Shown here: one piece after another, positions 42,113-50,547 of the stretch
Layout of the letters: the number at the start of each line of letters is the position of its first letter
How positions within the stretch are numbered: position 1 is the stretch's first letter
Notes under the pieces: generated by a model
Databases searched by the model: none
What the model saw: only the letters and a program-made list of their open reading frames with translations
What the model was told of the DNA's origin: nothing
Origin: Sneathiella litorea
Lineage (GTDB): Bacteria; Pseudomonadota; Alphaproteobacteria; Sneathiellales; Sneathiellaceae
Direction: 5' to 3'
Assembly (NCBI RefSeq): GCF_009882915.1
Contig: NZ_WTUW01000002.1
Span: 1,055,874 to 1,119,873 of the forward strand
DNA length: 64,000 nucleotides
Translations under genes and position numbers: made by a program

Positions 42113-42430
42113 TTATGACTCGTCGGAAACGATATTACTTTTCAGATATAAATCTGTCGCATCCGGCAGATCTTCCGACGAAACATTGCCAAGAGTGAGA
42201 TCTGTGCCTGAAATTGTCAGCGTACCGGTCCCCTCCTGACCGCTTTCGCCAAATTCCATAGCGCCATTGCCCTCTTCTGCCGCGATGTTCAGAGCATCAA
42301 ATAACGCATCCAGGTCAACCGTCCCGTTCTCATCCAGTTCAAGGAACGCCAGATCTGTATTCGCCGCACTTTCAGACGCCATCTCGCTGTCTTCATCCGG
42401 CTGAATTTTATCGTTTTGTTCGCTACTCAT
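42113..42430 (-). CDS. Small acidic protein of unknown function
   Basis: 105 residues from ATG 42430 (MSSEQNDKIQPDEDSEM); an upstream ATG at 42475 would add 15 residues. Strongly acidic, no Cys, no signal peptide or membrane span; the C-terminal part is Gly/Thr/Ser-rich with short strand-like repeats (GTGTLTISGTDLTLGN) and ends SNIVSDES. I do not recognise the family. An acidic, glycine-rich, Sec-signal-free protein beside a type I secretion system could be a small secretion substrate or accessory protein; this is speculation. Convergent with the sensor operon, 12 bases between stops, and an AT-rich promoter-like region (42535-42580) is upstream. Confidence 0.55.
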   Translation of the reverse strand: MSSEQNDKIQPDEDSEMASESAANTDLAFLELDENGTVDLDALFDALNIAAEEGNGAMEFGESGQEGTGTLTISGTDLTLGNVSSEDLPDATDLYLKSNIVSDES

Positions 42431-42581
42431 TATCGCTAATATCCCTGCGTCCGTATGACTTGAGACGATGCCCATGGTTAATTATTTGCTACCCTAGCCA
42501 TTGGATCGACTGATTTCATCCCTCATTTGAGGTAGATTACAATAAATTTCGTTATATTTTCATAAAATTTTATTTTTTTGA

Positions 42582-43418
42582 TCATTTTGTCAACTTGGAG
42601 ATACGCTCACCAAACATTTGTACGGACACGGCAATACCTTCAGATGCCCCATTGGACAGTGTTAATGTCGCGACATGAATTCCCAGCAGGGTATATGACT
42701 GTCCAATCTTCAGAAAAAGAGGTGATCCAGAATCACCCTGGGTCGCATCGCATTGATGCAGCAGAACAAAACCGGATTTGCTCTGCACAAGATTGTTGAT
42801 CTCACAGTCTTCATCTGCTGTCAGTATATGGGCAATATCCCGGCTATAACCGGCCTGCACGACAACGGCCCCCTTGGATAGACGATCCTTCAAATCGAGA
42901 AGATTTAAATCTGCGGGTCTTGCAAACCCGAATTTATTCCCCAGCGGTTCTTCAAGCCTTGCGATGGCCCAGTCGGCTTCCGGTGCCGGTTTCCTTGTGG
43001 ATTGAACAGGTTGCCGCCCATCGGACAACTCAAAGCTTTCGATCTTGGAATGAGCCTTTACCACTCCTTTTTCATAACCTAGAACGAAATGAAAGGCACT
43101 TGGAACCGACCATTTATTTCGCCGCGTGTCCCAGAAACAGTGTGCCGCTGTCAACACGAGAGACGGTCCAACAAGGATACCCGTACAATGGCTGCCATTG
43201 CGGTTTAGCCGGCCGATCGTGCGCCAGGGATCTTCAGCTATCCTGACGCGCACACGGTTATCCTTTCCCTTGATCCCCGGCACCGTTAGAGCTTTATCCT
43301 GGGAGGGCATATCAGCGCGGGCGCCCGCCGGGAACAGAACACCCGCAAGGATAAAAATATGAACAAATATGGCTAGTTTCTTGAGGCTAACTAGTGATAA
43401 CCGAGCTATAAGCCTCAT
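42582..43418 (-). CDS. Secreted trypsin-like serine protease (S1 family)
   Basis: 278 residues. Signal peptide with a long basic start (LAIFVHIFILAGVLFPAGARA, about residues 16-36). The catalytic triad is complete: His in LTAAHCFW, Asp in EADWAIARLEEP, Ser in QGDSGSPLF; Cys pairs flank the His (CTG...AHC) as in trypsins. Expected in the periplasm or outside. Substrate unknown. It is not co-directional with the secretion genes but borders the locus, and follows an SDR gene on the same strand after nine bases, so the two could share a transcript. Confidence 0.9.
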   Translation of the reverse strand: MRLIARLSLVSLKKLAIFVHIFILAGVLFPAGARADMPSQDKALTVPGIKGKDNRVRVRIAEDPWRTIGRLNRNGSHCTGILVGPSLVLTAAHCFWDTRRNKWSVPSAFHFVLGYEKGVVKAHSKIESFELSDGRQPVQSTRKPAPEADWAIARLEEPLGNKFGFARPADLNLLDLKDRLSKGAVVVQAGYSRDIAHILTADEDCEINNLVQSKSGFVLLHQCDATQGDSGSPLFLKIGQSYTLLGIHVATLTLSNGASEGIAVSVQMFGERISKLTK

Positions 43419-43427
43419 CTTATTTAC

Positions 43428-44192
43428 CTAGATAGGGAGTCCAACCCTCTTGCGGAGGTCCTCGTCGCGAATGGATAGCTCTTGCCCCGCCAGATCATTG
43501 GCCGCTTCACTGCACAACCAGGCAAGGGCTTTTGCCGGCTCTTCTGCCGAGGCGAGATTTTCCCGCGGTATCTGGCTGACTGCATTGATACCAGAGGCAC
43601 GGATCGTAACCTGCATTTCTGTATCGACAACACCTGGGGCAAACCCGAAAACACGAACCCCCTTCTCGCCCGCCTCCAAGGCGGTCGCTCGTGTCATCAT
43701 GTAAACACCCGCCTTGCCGGAGCAATAGGCGCTCCAACCTTCCATTGGGCTATGTGCAGCGCCGGAGCTTATATTGATGATCACGCCGGATTCCTGACTT
43801 AAGAAATAAGGGAGAATAGCGCGGGTCCCGTGGTAGACCCCGACAAGATTTACCGAAATATTGCGCGCCCAGTCCGCTGGATCGCTGGTGGCAATTGCAC
43901 CAATCGGGTCGACTATCCCGGCATTATTAATCAAGGCATCGATCTGGCCATAACGATCCATTGTCTCCGCGATCATCTTTTCCACCGCCGCATAGTCGGA
44001 AACGTCGCAACTCGCCGCAAAAGCTTCGCCTCCGTTATTTTTTATTTGTTCGAGAATACCACTGCAGGAACTGGCCGAGCGGGCACTCAAGCAAATCTTA
44101 GCCCCTTCTCGAGCAAGCTCAAGGGCCGCGGCGGCACCAATACCCCGGCTGGCACCGGTAACAATAATAACCTGATCTGATAGTTGACCCAT
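43428..44192 (-). CDS. Short-chain dehydrogenase/reductase
   Basis: Cytoplasmic NAD(P)-dependent oxidoreductase of 254 residues, classical SDR. TGASRGIG (residues 13-20) is the cofactor loop, NNAG near 90, the catalytic Ser in INISSGAAH and Tyr/Lys in YCSGK (about 155-159). FAPGVVDTEM follows as in other members. A positive residue after the first glycine motif (Arg in GASRG) is compatible with NADPH. Substrate not predictable. Ends nine bases before the serine protease gene. Confidence 0.92.
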   Translation of the reverse strand: MGQLSDQVIIVTGASRGIGAAAALELAREGAKICLSARSASSCSGILEQIKNNGGEAFAASCDVSDYAAVEKMIAETMDRYGQIDALINNAGIVDPIGAIATSDPADWARNISVNLVGVYHGTRAILPYFLSQESGVIINISSGAAHSPMEGWSAYCSGKAGVYMMTRATALEAGEKGVRVFGFAPGVVDTEMQVTIRASGINAVSQIPRENLASAEEPAKALAWLCSEAANDLAGQELSIRDEDLRKRVGLPI

Positions 44193-44230
44193 TAACTTAA
44201 TTCCTGATCGTTTTTAATAGTAAAAGTAAC

Positions 44231-44806
44231 CTAAAATGAAGAATTTGGCTCCGTCAGGAACGCCTCTTCCTCATTCGTGCTTTGCCGATTGAGTTGCTTG
44301 TTCCGGTGCGGAAAACGACCAAATTTCTCTATTATATCATAGTGGCGCTGCGCATATTCCACCAGTACATCCGACTCCAGCTCCTGAAATAGCTGAAGCG
44401 ACAGTTTCTGATCCTCTAGATCTTCGCTATGTTCGAAGGGGAGTGCCGCGAACTGCTTCTGCACGGGGCTAAGCTCATCATAGAACCCTTGCGACAAGAT
44501 ATGCCGGGCAATCTCGCGGGCCTTACCATCTGCAGAAAACGCCCGCGCGGTGTCTCGGAACATATTGCGCGTAAATTGATCATACAGCAGAATTAAGGCA
44601 AGAGAGCCCCGTGCACTCTCCGTCCAATCGAGATAATCACCTGCTTCTGCCTTTTCAAAATCTTCTAGAAACTGGCTCCGAATGCTGGCATCGAACTCAT
44701 CATCCTTCTTGAACCAAACGTCTCGCCGCTTTCCGTAGTTCTCATTGCTTTCAGGCAAAAACCAAAAATCGAGAATTTCCTGAATTCGGTCCATCGGCGG
44801 CCTCAC
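44231..44806 (-). CDS. DUF924 family protein
   Basis: Protein of 191 residues matching DUF924, an all-helical TPR-like family of unknown function widespread in proteobacteria. Family signatures are ILDFWFLPES at the start, DVWFKKDDEFDA (about residue 29), and the well-conserved LALILLYDQFTRNMFRDT (about 68-85), then ARHILSQGF and HSEDLEDQ. Start ATG 44806. Sits between SDR and cation antiporter genes without obvious functional link. Confidence 0.9.
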   Translation of the reverse strand: MRPPMDRIQEILDFWFLPESNENYGKRRDVWFKKDDEFDASIRSQFLEDFEKAEAGDYLDWTESARGSLALILLYDQFTRNMFRDTARAFSADGKAREIARHILSQGFYDELSPVQKQFAALPFEHSEDLEDQKLSLQLFQELESDVLVEYAQRHYDIIEKFGRFPHRNKQLNRQSTNEEEAFLTEPNSSF

Positions 44807-44899
44807 TGGGTTTGTACTTTTAGTTTACAATTAGATTAGGCAGAAAACATTTGCTCGAGAAATCTATAGATCACAGCGTAAAGTGGCAAGACAGTGGCG

Positions 44900-46327
44900 C
44901 TATTCTCTATTTTTATTTTCCTTGTTCCGCTCCTCTTCAAGAACAGCCTGATATGCCGCCGCATCCTCACTCTGGATAATAGTTTCTGAACCGTCCGCAG
45001 GAAAAGATGGAGGACCCATGTCGTCTGGCGCCAAGTTAGCTGAAGCCTGTCCTTTCGGTAAGGTCCCGTACGTAACCGAGCCAAAATATCCTGTCGCAGA
45101 CCTGACAACACGAGCAACCGCCACGGTTTCCTTGCCAAAGGCCTTATGCCAGAAAAGTTTAAAATTACTCGCCTGCCCGGCTGCAACGCTTTGCGCGCGC
45201 CGCGCCGTCAAAAGCCAAAGAGGGCTAATCATCAGGCTCAGGGCAATCACCGTGATCATCAACTGTGAAATATCGCGGGATACATAGCCACTCCCGCCCC
45301 CGATGGCCATAAGAAGAAACGAAAATTCTCCAATCTGGCCCAGCGCGGTCCCGGCAATAAAGGCAGAACGCCAGTCAACGCCAGTCACCCGTAAAATTAC
45401 AATATTAATCGCTGTTTTACCGATGACAACAATCAGAAGCATCACGACCACGAGGCCAAAATTCTGCCAGATATAGGTAATATCTATCAGCAGTCCAATC
45501 GACAGAAAGAAAATCATAAGCAGAATGGACTGAATTGGTTGGGTCGCCTCGACAATACTTTTGCGTTCCTGGCTGTTGCCGATGATAAGCCCCGCCAGAA
45601 ACGCTCCAAACGCCGGCGATGTTCCAAGCAGACCGCTGATCGCGGCAAGTCCAAGGCAAAAGACTATTCCGAAAAGCGGCGTCAGGTCTGCATGGCCAGA
45701 TATTACCTTCAAGAAAGGGAGATGGATGCGTTCCCGGCGGCTCAGAAAGAGGATAAGTCCGATCAGGAACGCGACGGCCAATCCCAGTGTCAGGAGCAGT
45801 ATTGGCACATTCAACTCTTTACCCGAAAGGCTGCCGACAATAAGCAGCATAGGCACAACGGCAAGATCCTGTGCAATCAATAGACCAAGTGCGATATTGC
45901 CGGTCCGTTGATTCAGCTCCCCGATATCCTCCAGTATCTTTACTGCCACGGCCGTCGAACTGATTGACAGGCTGAACGCCAACAGCAATGTCAGTTGCCA
46001 CGGCCAGTCAAGATAGAGCGCAACTAAACCCACCACGACATAAGAGACGGCTACCTGAAGGATTACACCACCAATAGCCGTTTTCCAGATGCGCATAAAG
46101 GATTTCAGGTTGAGCTCCATCCCGATGAGATAGAGCAATAACAGCACACCAAGTTCCGCCAGGATTTCCACATTTTCGCGGTCCTCGACAAAGCCGAAAT
46201 CAGAGCGACCGAGCACTATTCCTGTAAGCAGATACCCAACAATTGCTGGCTGTTTAAGCCGTGTCATGATCATCCCAAAAACCAGGGCGATCGTTGCAAT
46301 TATGGCAATATCCGTGAGTACGTGCAT
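44900..46327 (-). CDS. Cation/proton antiporter, CPA2 family (KefB/YbaL-like)
   Basis: Inner-membrane antiporter, 475 residues from ATG 46327 (MHVLTDIAIIATIALVFG); an in-frame extension to 46396 is poor. About 12 membrane spans cover residues 5-390, with family motifs QPAIVGYLLTGIVLG, LGVLLLLYLIGMELNL, SISSTAVAVKILED and IAQDLAVVPMLL. Unlike full KefB/KefC there is no TrkA-N regulatory domain; the C-terminal 80 residues are hydrophilic and unlike it. Probably exchanges K+ or Na+ for protons; ion not predictable. Confidence 0.9.
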   Translation of the reverse strand: MHVLTDIAIIATIALVFGMIMTRLKQPAIVGYLLTGIVLGRSDFGFVEDRENVEILAELGVLLLLYLIGMELNLKSFMRIWKTAIGGVILQVAVSYVVVGLVALYLDWPWQLTLLLAFSLSISSTAVAVKILEDIGELNQRTGNIALGLLIAQDLAVVPMLLIVGSLSGKELNVPILLLTLGLAVAFLIGLILFLSRRERIHLPFLKVISGHADLTPLFGIVFCLGLAAISGLLGTSPAFGAFLAGLIIGNSQERKSIVEATQPIQSILLMIFFLSIGLLIDITYIWQNFGLVVVMLLIVVIGKTAINIVILRVTGVDWRSAFIAGTALGQIGEFSFLLMAIGGGSGYVSRDISQLMITVIALSLMISPLWLLTARRAQSVAAGQASNFKLFWHKAFGKETVAVARVVRSATGYFGSVTYGTLPKGQASANLAPDDMGPPSFPADGSETIIQSEDAAAYQAVLEEERNKENKNRE

Positions 46328-46442
46328 ATAGTGATTCAGAACCTGCGAAAAAATGCAGTAAAAAAAGAGGGTACGATCACAGGTGAAAAATCGCAAGGCA
46401 CCTCGAGATATTTATCGTTTTTTTCTGGTGACTAACCTGCTT

Positions 46443-47192
46443 TTAGCACTGCACATCCCAAAAATGCTTTATCTCCGCCGCGGATATTCGAAAAATATCG
46501 TCGACAGCCAGACGATAGTATCGCGCTAACCGCTCCAAAAGAACAAGTTCACTCAAATATTCTTCCTCGCACTTGAACTGATCACAAATTTCCTGATCGC
46601 TCATCAAATGGAGTGCGCGTAATTGCATGGCAACCCTATGACAATTGGCAGCTCTTGACTGATCCGCCGACCGTATCACCAAGGAAATGAATTTGTCGGT
46701 TGCTCCTATCAGCTTCTCAGCCGAATAAAGCAGTACACTGGAACGTACGAATTGTCGGCAAACCTTTGTGACGAAGAAGCCTTTTGGCAATGGATGAAGT
46801 TCAAGATATTTCTGGACAACCAGTCGCCGGTTGAAAACCAATTTTTTGGGCATGATCCGCGAGAGGCTTAAAAACGCAGGTGCATAAATTGCCAGTTGCC
46901 GAAACGTCATTAATTTTTCCAAAAAGCGATACTCTGCTAACCAGAAACGGTGTTTCACAGCAGAAAGGCCAACCAACTCCCCCTCAACAGTATCACGGAG
47001 AATAGTTCGCTCCTTGTTCTCCTTTAACAAAACAGATTCCACATACGCTCGCGTCACCTGATTATCTATCAAGAATGGGCGCATCCAGAAATTCCGCATC
47101 ACCCGTTCGTTATTCCAGGGCAGGTTATCTCGAGGGGTCAATAATTCGGCAGCCAGGAGGCTATAATTCTTGTCATATTTCATGAATATCAC
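46443..47192 (-). CDS. Hypothetical protein, 249 residues
   Basis: I do not recognise this family. The protein is rich in Leu, Arg, Phe and Tyr, predicted mainly helical, with no signal peptide; a hydrophobic stretch (LAIYAPAFLSLSRIM, about 107-121) is too short and polar to call a membrane span with confidence. A central basic segment (KKLVFNRRLVVQKYLELHP) and two C-terminal helices (MSDQEICDQF, LAVDDIFRISAAEI) are the clearest features. ATG 47192 or 47183 may be the start. It lies between the orphan MlaF-like ATPase (74 bases upstream) and the antiporter on the same strand. Confidence 0.65.
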   Translation of the reverse strand: MIFMKYDKNYSLLAAELLTPRDNLPWNNERVMRNFWMRPFLIDNQVTRAYVESVLLKENKERTILRDTVEGELVGLSAVKHRFWLAEYRFLEKLMTFRQLAIYAPAFLSLSRIMPKKLVFNRRLVVQKYLELHPLPKGFFVTKVCRQFVRSSVLLYSAEKLIGATDKFISLVIRSADQSRAANCHRVAMQLRALHLMSDQEICDQFKCEEEYLSELVLLERLARYYRLAVDDIFRISAAEIKHFWDVQC

Positions 47193-47265
47193 GCGACTCG
47201 CCTGGATAAAAAGTACTGGTCAGACGCTTGCCAGATACGCTACGTGATTACCAAATAGGAAGAAT

Positions 47266-48054
47266 TCAGGCTGAATTGGTCGACACCGACATTTGAATCG
47301 GTCCGTCTTTGCGTTTATTCCAGAATTGCGAGACATATGGATTGTCGGTATGCCCCGCTTCGCGCACATCACCAGTCCAGACGACACGGCCTTCATGAAT
47401 CATGGCAATCCGGTCAGAGATAATTCGCGCCGTCAGCAAATTACTGGTGATTGCCATTACGGTGCTACCAAGTTCGCGGACATTATTGAAAATCTGGTCA
47501 TTAATGACGTTACTCATGATCGGATCAAGCCCGGCCGTCGGCTCATCAAGGAATAAAATCGGCGGGTCACCCGCAATTGCACGGGCAAACCCCACACGTT
47601 TCTGCATGCCCCCAGAAAGCTCCGCAGGGAATAAATCAGCCACATCCGCCGACAGTCCGACGGAACGCAGCTTTTTTATTGCCATTTCCTTGACATCCTG
47701 CTTTTTCATGCTGCGCTGCTGAGTCAGGCGAAAGCCGATATTTTCCCAAACACGAAGGCCATCAAATAGGCCCGAGCGCTGAAACAGGATGCCGAATTTT
47801 CGAAAAAACTCCATCCTGTCCTTTTCCGCCATATCGTTGACTTCAACACCGTCAAGCAGGATCGAGCCGCTATCGGGCTTTATCAACCCTAGAATACATT
47901 TCAGCGTCAGCGTTTTACCAGCGCCGGAGGGGCCGATCAGCGTCAATATCTCTCCGGTTTTCACCTCAAGATTAATGCCATTCAGAATCGGAACGCCGTC
48001 GAAGCTCTTATAAAGATCCTTAACGACAATTTTATTTGTTGCTGCCTCCGTCAT
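47266..48054 (-). CDS. MlaF-like ABC transporter ATP-binding protein
   Basis: ATPase of the Mla/Mkl phospholipid-trafficking type, 262 residues from ATG 48054 (MTEAATNKIVVKDLYKSF); an ATG six bases upstream is equally possible. Walker A GPSGAGKT (about residue 43), signature LSGGMQKRVGFARA, Walker B ILFLDEPTAGLD, and the MlaF-typical FRKFGILFQRSGLFDGLRVWENI after the Q-loop. Family members work with an MlaE permease and an MlaD MCE protein to maintain outer-membrane lipid asymmetry. Neither partner gene is adjacent here, which is unusual. Divergent from cobC. Confidence 0.88.
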   Translation of the reverse strand: MTEAATNKIVVKDLYKSFDGVPILNGINLEVKTGEILTLIGPSGAGKTLTLKCILGLIKPDSGSILLDGVEVNDMAEKDRMEFFRKFGILFQRSGLFDGLRVWENIGFRLTQQRSMKKQDVKEMAIKKLRSVGLSADVADLFPAELSGGMQKRVGFARAIAGDPPILFLDEPTAGLDPIMSNVINDQIFNNVRELGSTVMAITSNLLTARIISDRIAMIHEGRVVWTGDVREAGHTDNPYVSQFWNKRKDGPIQMSVSTNSA

Positions 48055-48135
48055 GGGCATGAAACTACAGGATAAATTTGCGAAAACAAACAGCATTCTG
48101 CTATGACGAACCAGTTTTACGGAGACAGTGTTTAG

Positions 48136-49170
48136 ATGATCCCGACATTTCCGCTAGAGAATGAAAAAAGCCGGCAATTTCACGGCGGCAATCTTGAGCG
48201 TGCCAAAGCAGAATTCGGTCATGATTTGTCAGACTGGCTGGATTTAAGCACCGGAATTAACCCCCTGCCCTATCCGGTGCCACCGTTGGGGACCGATCTT
48301 TGGCAGCGATTACCGGAGTCACGCGCCGAAGCACAATTACTTCAGGCCGCCAGGCAATATTATAGTCTTTCCGAACCGGCAGGGATCTGCGCATTTCCGG
48401 GCACACAGGCCGCCATTCAGATGCTACCCAGGCTGACACCGCTAACTGAGGTGGCCGTCCTCTCGCCAACCTACAATGAACATGCAGCCTGCTGGCGGCG
48501 GGCGGGGCACCGTGTAAAGGAAGTCGAAGACATTTCAGCTATACCGGACACCACGACCATCGTCATCCTTGTACATCCCAACAACCCCGATGGCCGCATC
48601 TACAACAAATCGGTATTGCTGGAGCTTGCAAATACGTTAAAATCACGGAATGGCTGGCTTATCATCGATGAAGCGTTCGCAGATGTGATTCCGGAACTAT
48701 CCCTTATGCCGGACCTGTCCGACAACCGCATATTGATACTGAAATCCTTCGGAAAGTTTTTTGGTCTTGCGGGCCTTCGGCTCGGTTTCCTGGCCGGTCC
48801 GCGCGACTTCATCAGCATCATCCAGCAGGAATTGGGCCCTTGGGCAGTCAGTGGCGCTGCTCTCAAGATCGGCACACAAGCCCTTTCTGACACCAAATGG
48901 ATCGACATGACCCGAAATCAGCTAAAAAAGGCTACGTTGCGATTGTCCAACATGTTAGGCGATACTGGCCTTAAGGGCGTCGGCGGGACTGATCTTTTCC
49001 ATCTGACAGAATCGCCCGAGGCTCCCTTGCTTTTTCGGCATCTTTGCAAAGATGCAATTCTGGTTCGTTATTTTCCGGACCGTCCCGAAAAACTCCGTTT
49101 TGGGTTGCCCGGACAGGAAAGTGACTGGCTACGTCTTGGAAAAAGCCTTGACCGTTGGGCAAATCGATAA
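48136..49170 (+). CDS. cobC: Threonine-phosphate decarboxylase (CobC)
   Basis: PLP enzyme that makes (R)-1-amino-2-propanol phosphate, the linker between corrin ring and lower ligand of cobalamin. 344 residues of aminotransferase class I/II fold. HGGNLERAKAEFG and DLSTGINPLPYP near the N-terminus are typical; the PLP lysine is in LKSFGKFFGLAGLRLGF (about residue 206), and LVHPNNPDGRIY provides the substrate loop. Start ATG 48136 directly downstream of the divergent mlaF promoter region. First cob gene; a cobalamin riboswitch follows it rather than precedes it. Confidence 0.92.
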   Translation: MIPTFPLENEKSRQFHGGNLERAKAEFGHDLSDWLDLSTGINPLPYPVPPLGTDLWQRLPESRAEAQLLQAARQYYSLSEPAGICAFPGTQAAIQMLPRLTPLTEVAVLSPTYNEHAACWRRAGHRVKEVEDISAIPDTTTIVILVHPNNPDGRIYNKSVLLELANTLKSRNGWLIIDEAFADVIPELSLMPDLSDNRILILKSFGKFFGLAGLRLGFLAGPRDFISIIQQELGPWAVSGAALKIGTQALSDTKWIDMTRNQLKKATLRLSNMLGDTGLKGVGGTDLFHLTESPEAPLLFRHLCKDAILVRYFPDRPEKLRFGLPGQESDWLRLGKSLDRWANR

Positions 49171-49199
49171 AAGCACCGTCAATGGATTGACAGCGGCGA

Positions 49200-49384
49200 C
49201 GTTCCGCCTTAGCGTCCGGCTCGATGGTTCCCAATCAGGGATTATAAGGGAATGCGGTGCGATCGAAAGATCAAAGCCGTGGCTGTCCCCGCAACTGTAA
49301 GCGACTAGCCTGCACATAAAACCACTGAGATAATCGGGAAGGTAAGTGCCGGTGCCATTCGCAAGCCAGGAGACCTGCCATCAC
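49200..49384 (+). ncRNA. Cobalamin riboswitch
   Basis: A complete cobalamin aptamer between cobC and cobW. Conserved elements are read directly: AAGGGAATGCGGTG (49246-49259), the CCCCGCAACTGTAAGCG core (49287-49303), CCACTGAGATAATCGGGAAG (49322-49341) and the B12 box AGCCAGGAGACCTGCC (49364-49379). It should repress the downstream cobW-cobQ genes when adenosylcobalamin is plentiful. The nearest ribosome binding site after it (GGAGG, 49409-49413) belongs to a short leader frame, not directly to cobW. Confidence 0.95.
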
Positions 49385-49419
49385 CTGTATCAATATCTGC
49401 TGCATGACGGAGGATCATG

Positions 49420-49521
49420 ATGAGCGTAATGACATTGCGAAATCCGCACCCTATTTCCAAAAGCCCCTGCCCGGCCAACCCTTTGGCCTGCGCGACATTT
49501 TCCCCCGGAGTAATGATATGA
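49420..49521 (+). CDS. Possible leader peptide between riboswitch and cobW
   Basis: A 33-codon frame starting at ATG 49420 (or the adjacent ATG 49417) with a strong GGAGG at 49409-49413, by far the best ribosome binding site in the region. The predicted peptide begins MSVMTLRNPHPIS and ends FSPGVMI; it has two Cys and many Pro. Its TGA overlaps the cobW start as ATGA (49518-49521), the classic sign of translational coupling. A perfect GGCCAA/TTGGCC hairpin (49473-49488) lies inside it. I infer that the riboswitch may act on this start and so on cobW. No known family is recognised; coding is unproven. Confidence 0.4.
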   Translation: MSVMTLRNPHPISKSPCPANPLACATFSPGVMI

Positions 49522-50546
49522 GTGAGAAAATACCGGCAACCGTTATCACCGGTTTCCTCGGCGCGGGCAAGACCAGCCTGATCCGCCACCTGATCGAAAA
49601 TTCGGACGGACGGAAGTTAGCACTTATTATCAATGAGTTTGGTGATCTTGGTGTCGACGGCGACCTTCTCAAGGGATGCGGCAATGAAAATTGCACGGAA
49701 GAAGACATTGTCGAACTTGCGAATGGATGTATCTGCTGCACGGTTGCCGATGACTTCCTCCCGACCATACAGAAAATTCTGAGCCGGAAAGATCGTCCCG
49801 ATCATATTATTGTCGAGACCTCAGGTCTTGCGCTTCCGAAACCGTTGGTCCGGGCGTTCGGATGGCCGGAAGTTCGGACGCAAGTGACCGTCGACGGCGT
49901 CGTCACTGTAATTGATGGGCCGGCCTATCGTGACGGCCTGTTTGCCGCCAATCCTGATGCGGTGCAGGCGCAACGTGAAGCGGATGAGATGCTGGATCAT
50001 GACAGCCCGCTGGAAGAACTGTTCGACGACCAGATTAACTGTGCTGACATGATCATTTTCAACAAGGCTGACCTTCTCGAGGAATCAGAAATATCCACGG
50101 CAGCCGCCGAATTGAAAGGTCGCCTCCGTCCACAGGTAAAAATGTTGCAGACGAGCCATGGCAAGCTGGATGCGCGAATCCTGTTGGGTCTAGGCGCGGC
50201 GGCAGAGGATGATCTCGACACCCGGCCTTCTGTCCATGATGACGCCGATGATCATGAACATGATGATTTTGAAAGCTTCGTTTTGGAAGTCGGCGAAATC
50301 ACATCGCCGGATGTCCTGATATCAAAACTGGAAGCTGCCATCGCTGCCGAAGGTATTCTGCGAGTGAAAGGCTTTCTTTCCGTGAAAGACAAGGACATGC
50401 GGCTTGTTCTGCAAGGCGTCGGGAACCGGTTACAGCATTACTTTGACCGGGATTGGGCGACCGATGAGGAGCGTATCAGCAAGCTAGTGATAATTGGCGA
50501 GCATGATATGGATCAGGCGGCCATTACCAAATTGATATTGGGCTAA
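49518..50546 (+). CDS. cobW: Cobalamin biosynthesis GTPase CobW
   Basis: G3E-family GTPase thought to deliver cobalt for the CobNST chelatase. 342 residues from ATG 49518 (MSEKIPATVITGFLGAGKTSL), with GGAG seven bases upstream; the frame is open further upstream but without a start that has a good site. Motifs: P-loop GFLGAGKTS (about 11-19), NEFGDLGVDG, the metal-binding NGCICCTV (about 72-79), ETSGLALP, and NKAD near 180. A His/Asp-rich stretch (DDADDHEHDD, about 240-250) and the C-terminal CobW_C domain follow. Under the riboswitch; two-base gap... effectively one base before cobN. Confidence 0.95.
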   Translation: MSEKIPATVITGFLGAGKTSLIRHLIENSDGRKLALIINEFGDLGVDGDLLKGCGNENCTEEDIVELANGCICCTVADDFLPTIQKILSRKDRPDHIIVETSGLALPKPLVRAFGWPEVRTQVTVDGVVTVIDGPAYRDGLFAANPDAVQAQREADEMLDHDSPLEELFDDQINCADMIIFNKADLLEESEISTAAAELKGRLRPQVKMLQTSHGKLDARILLGLGAAAEDDLDTRPSVHDDADDHEHDDFESFVLEVGEITSPDVLISKLEAAIAAEGILRVKGFLSVKDKDMRLVLQGVGNRLQHYFDRDWATDEERISKLVIIGEHDMDQAAITKLILG

Positions 50547-50547
50547 C

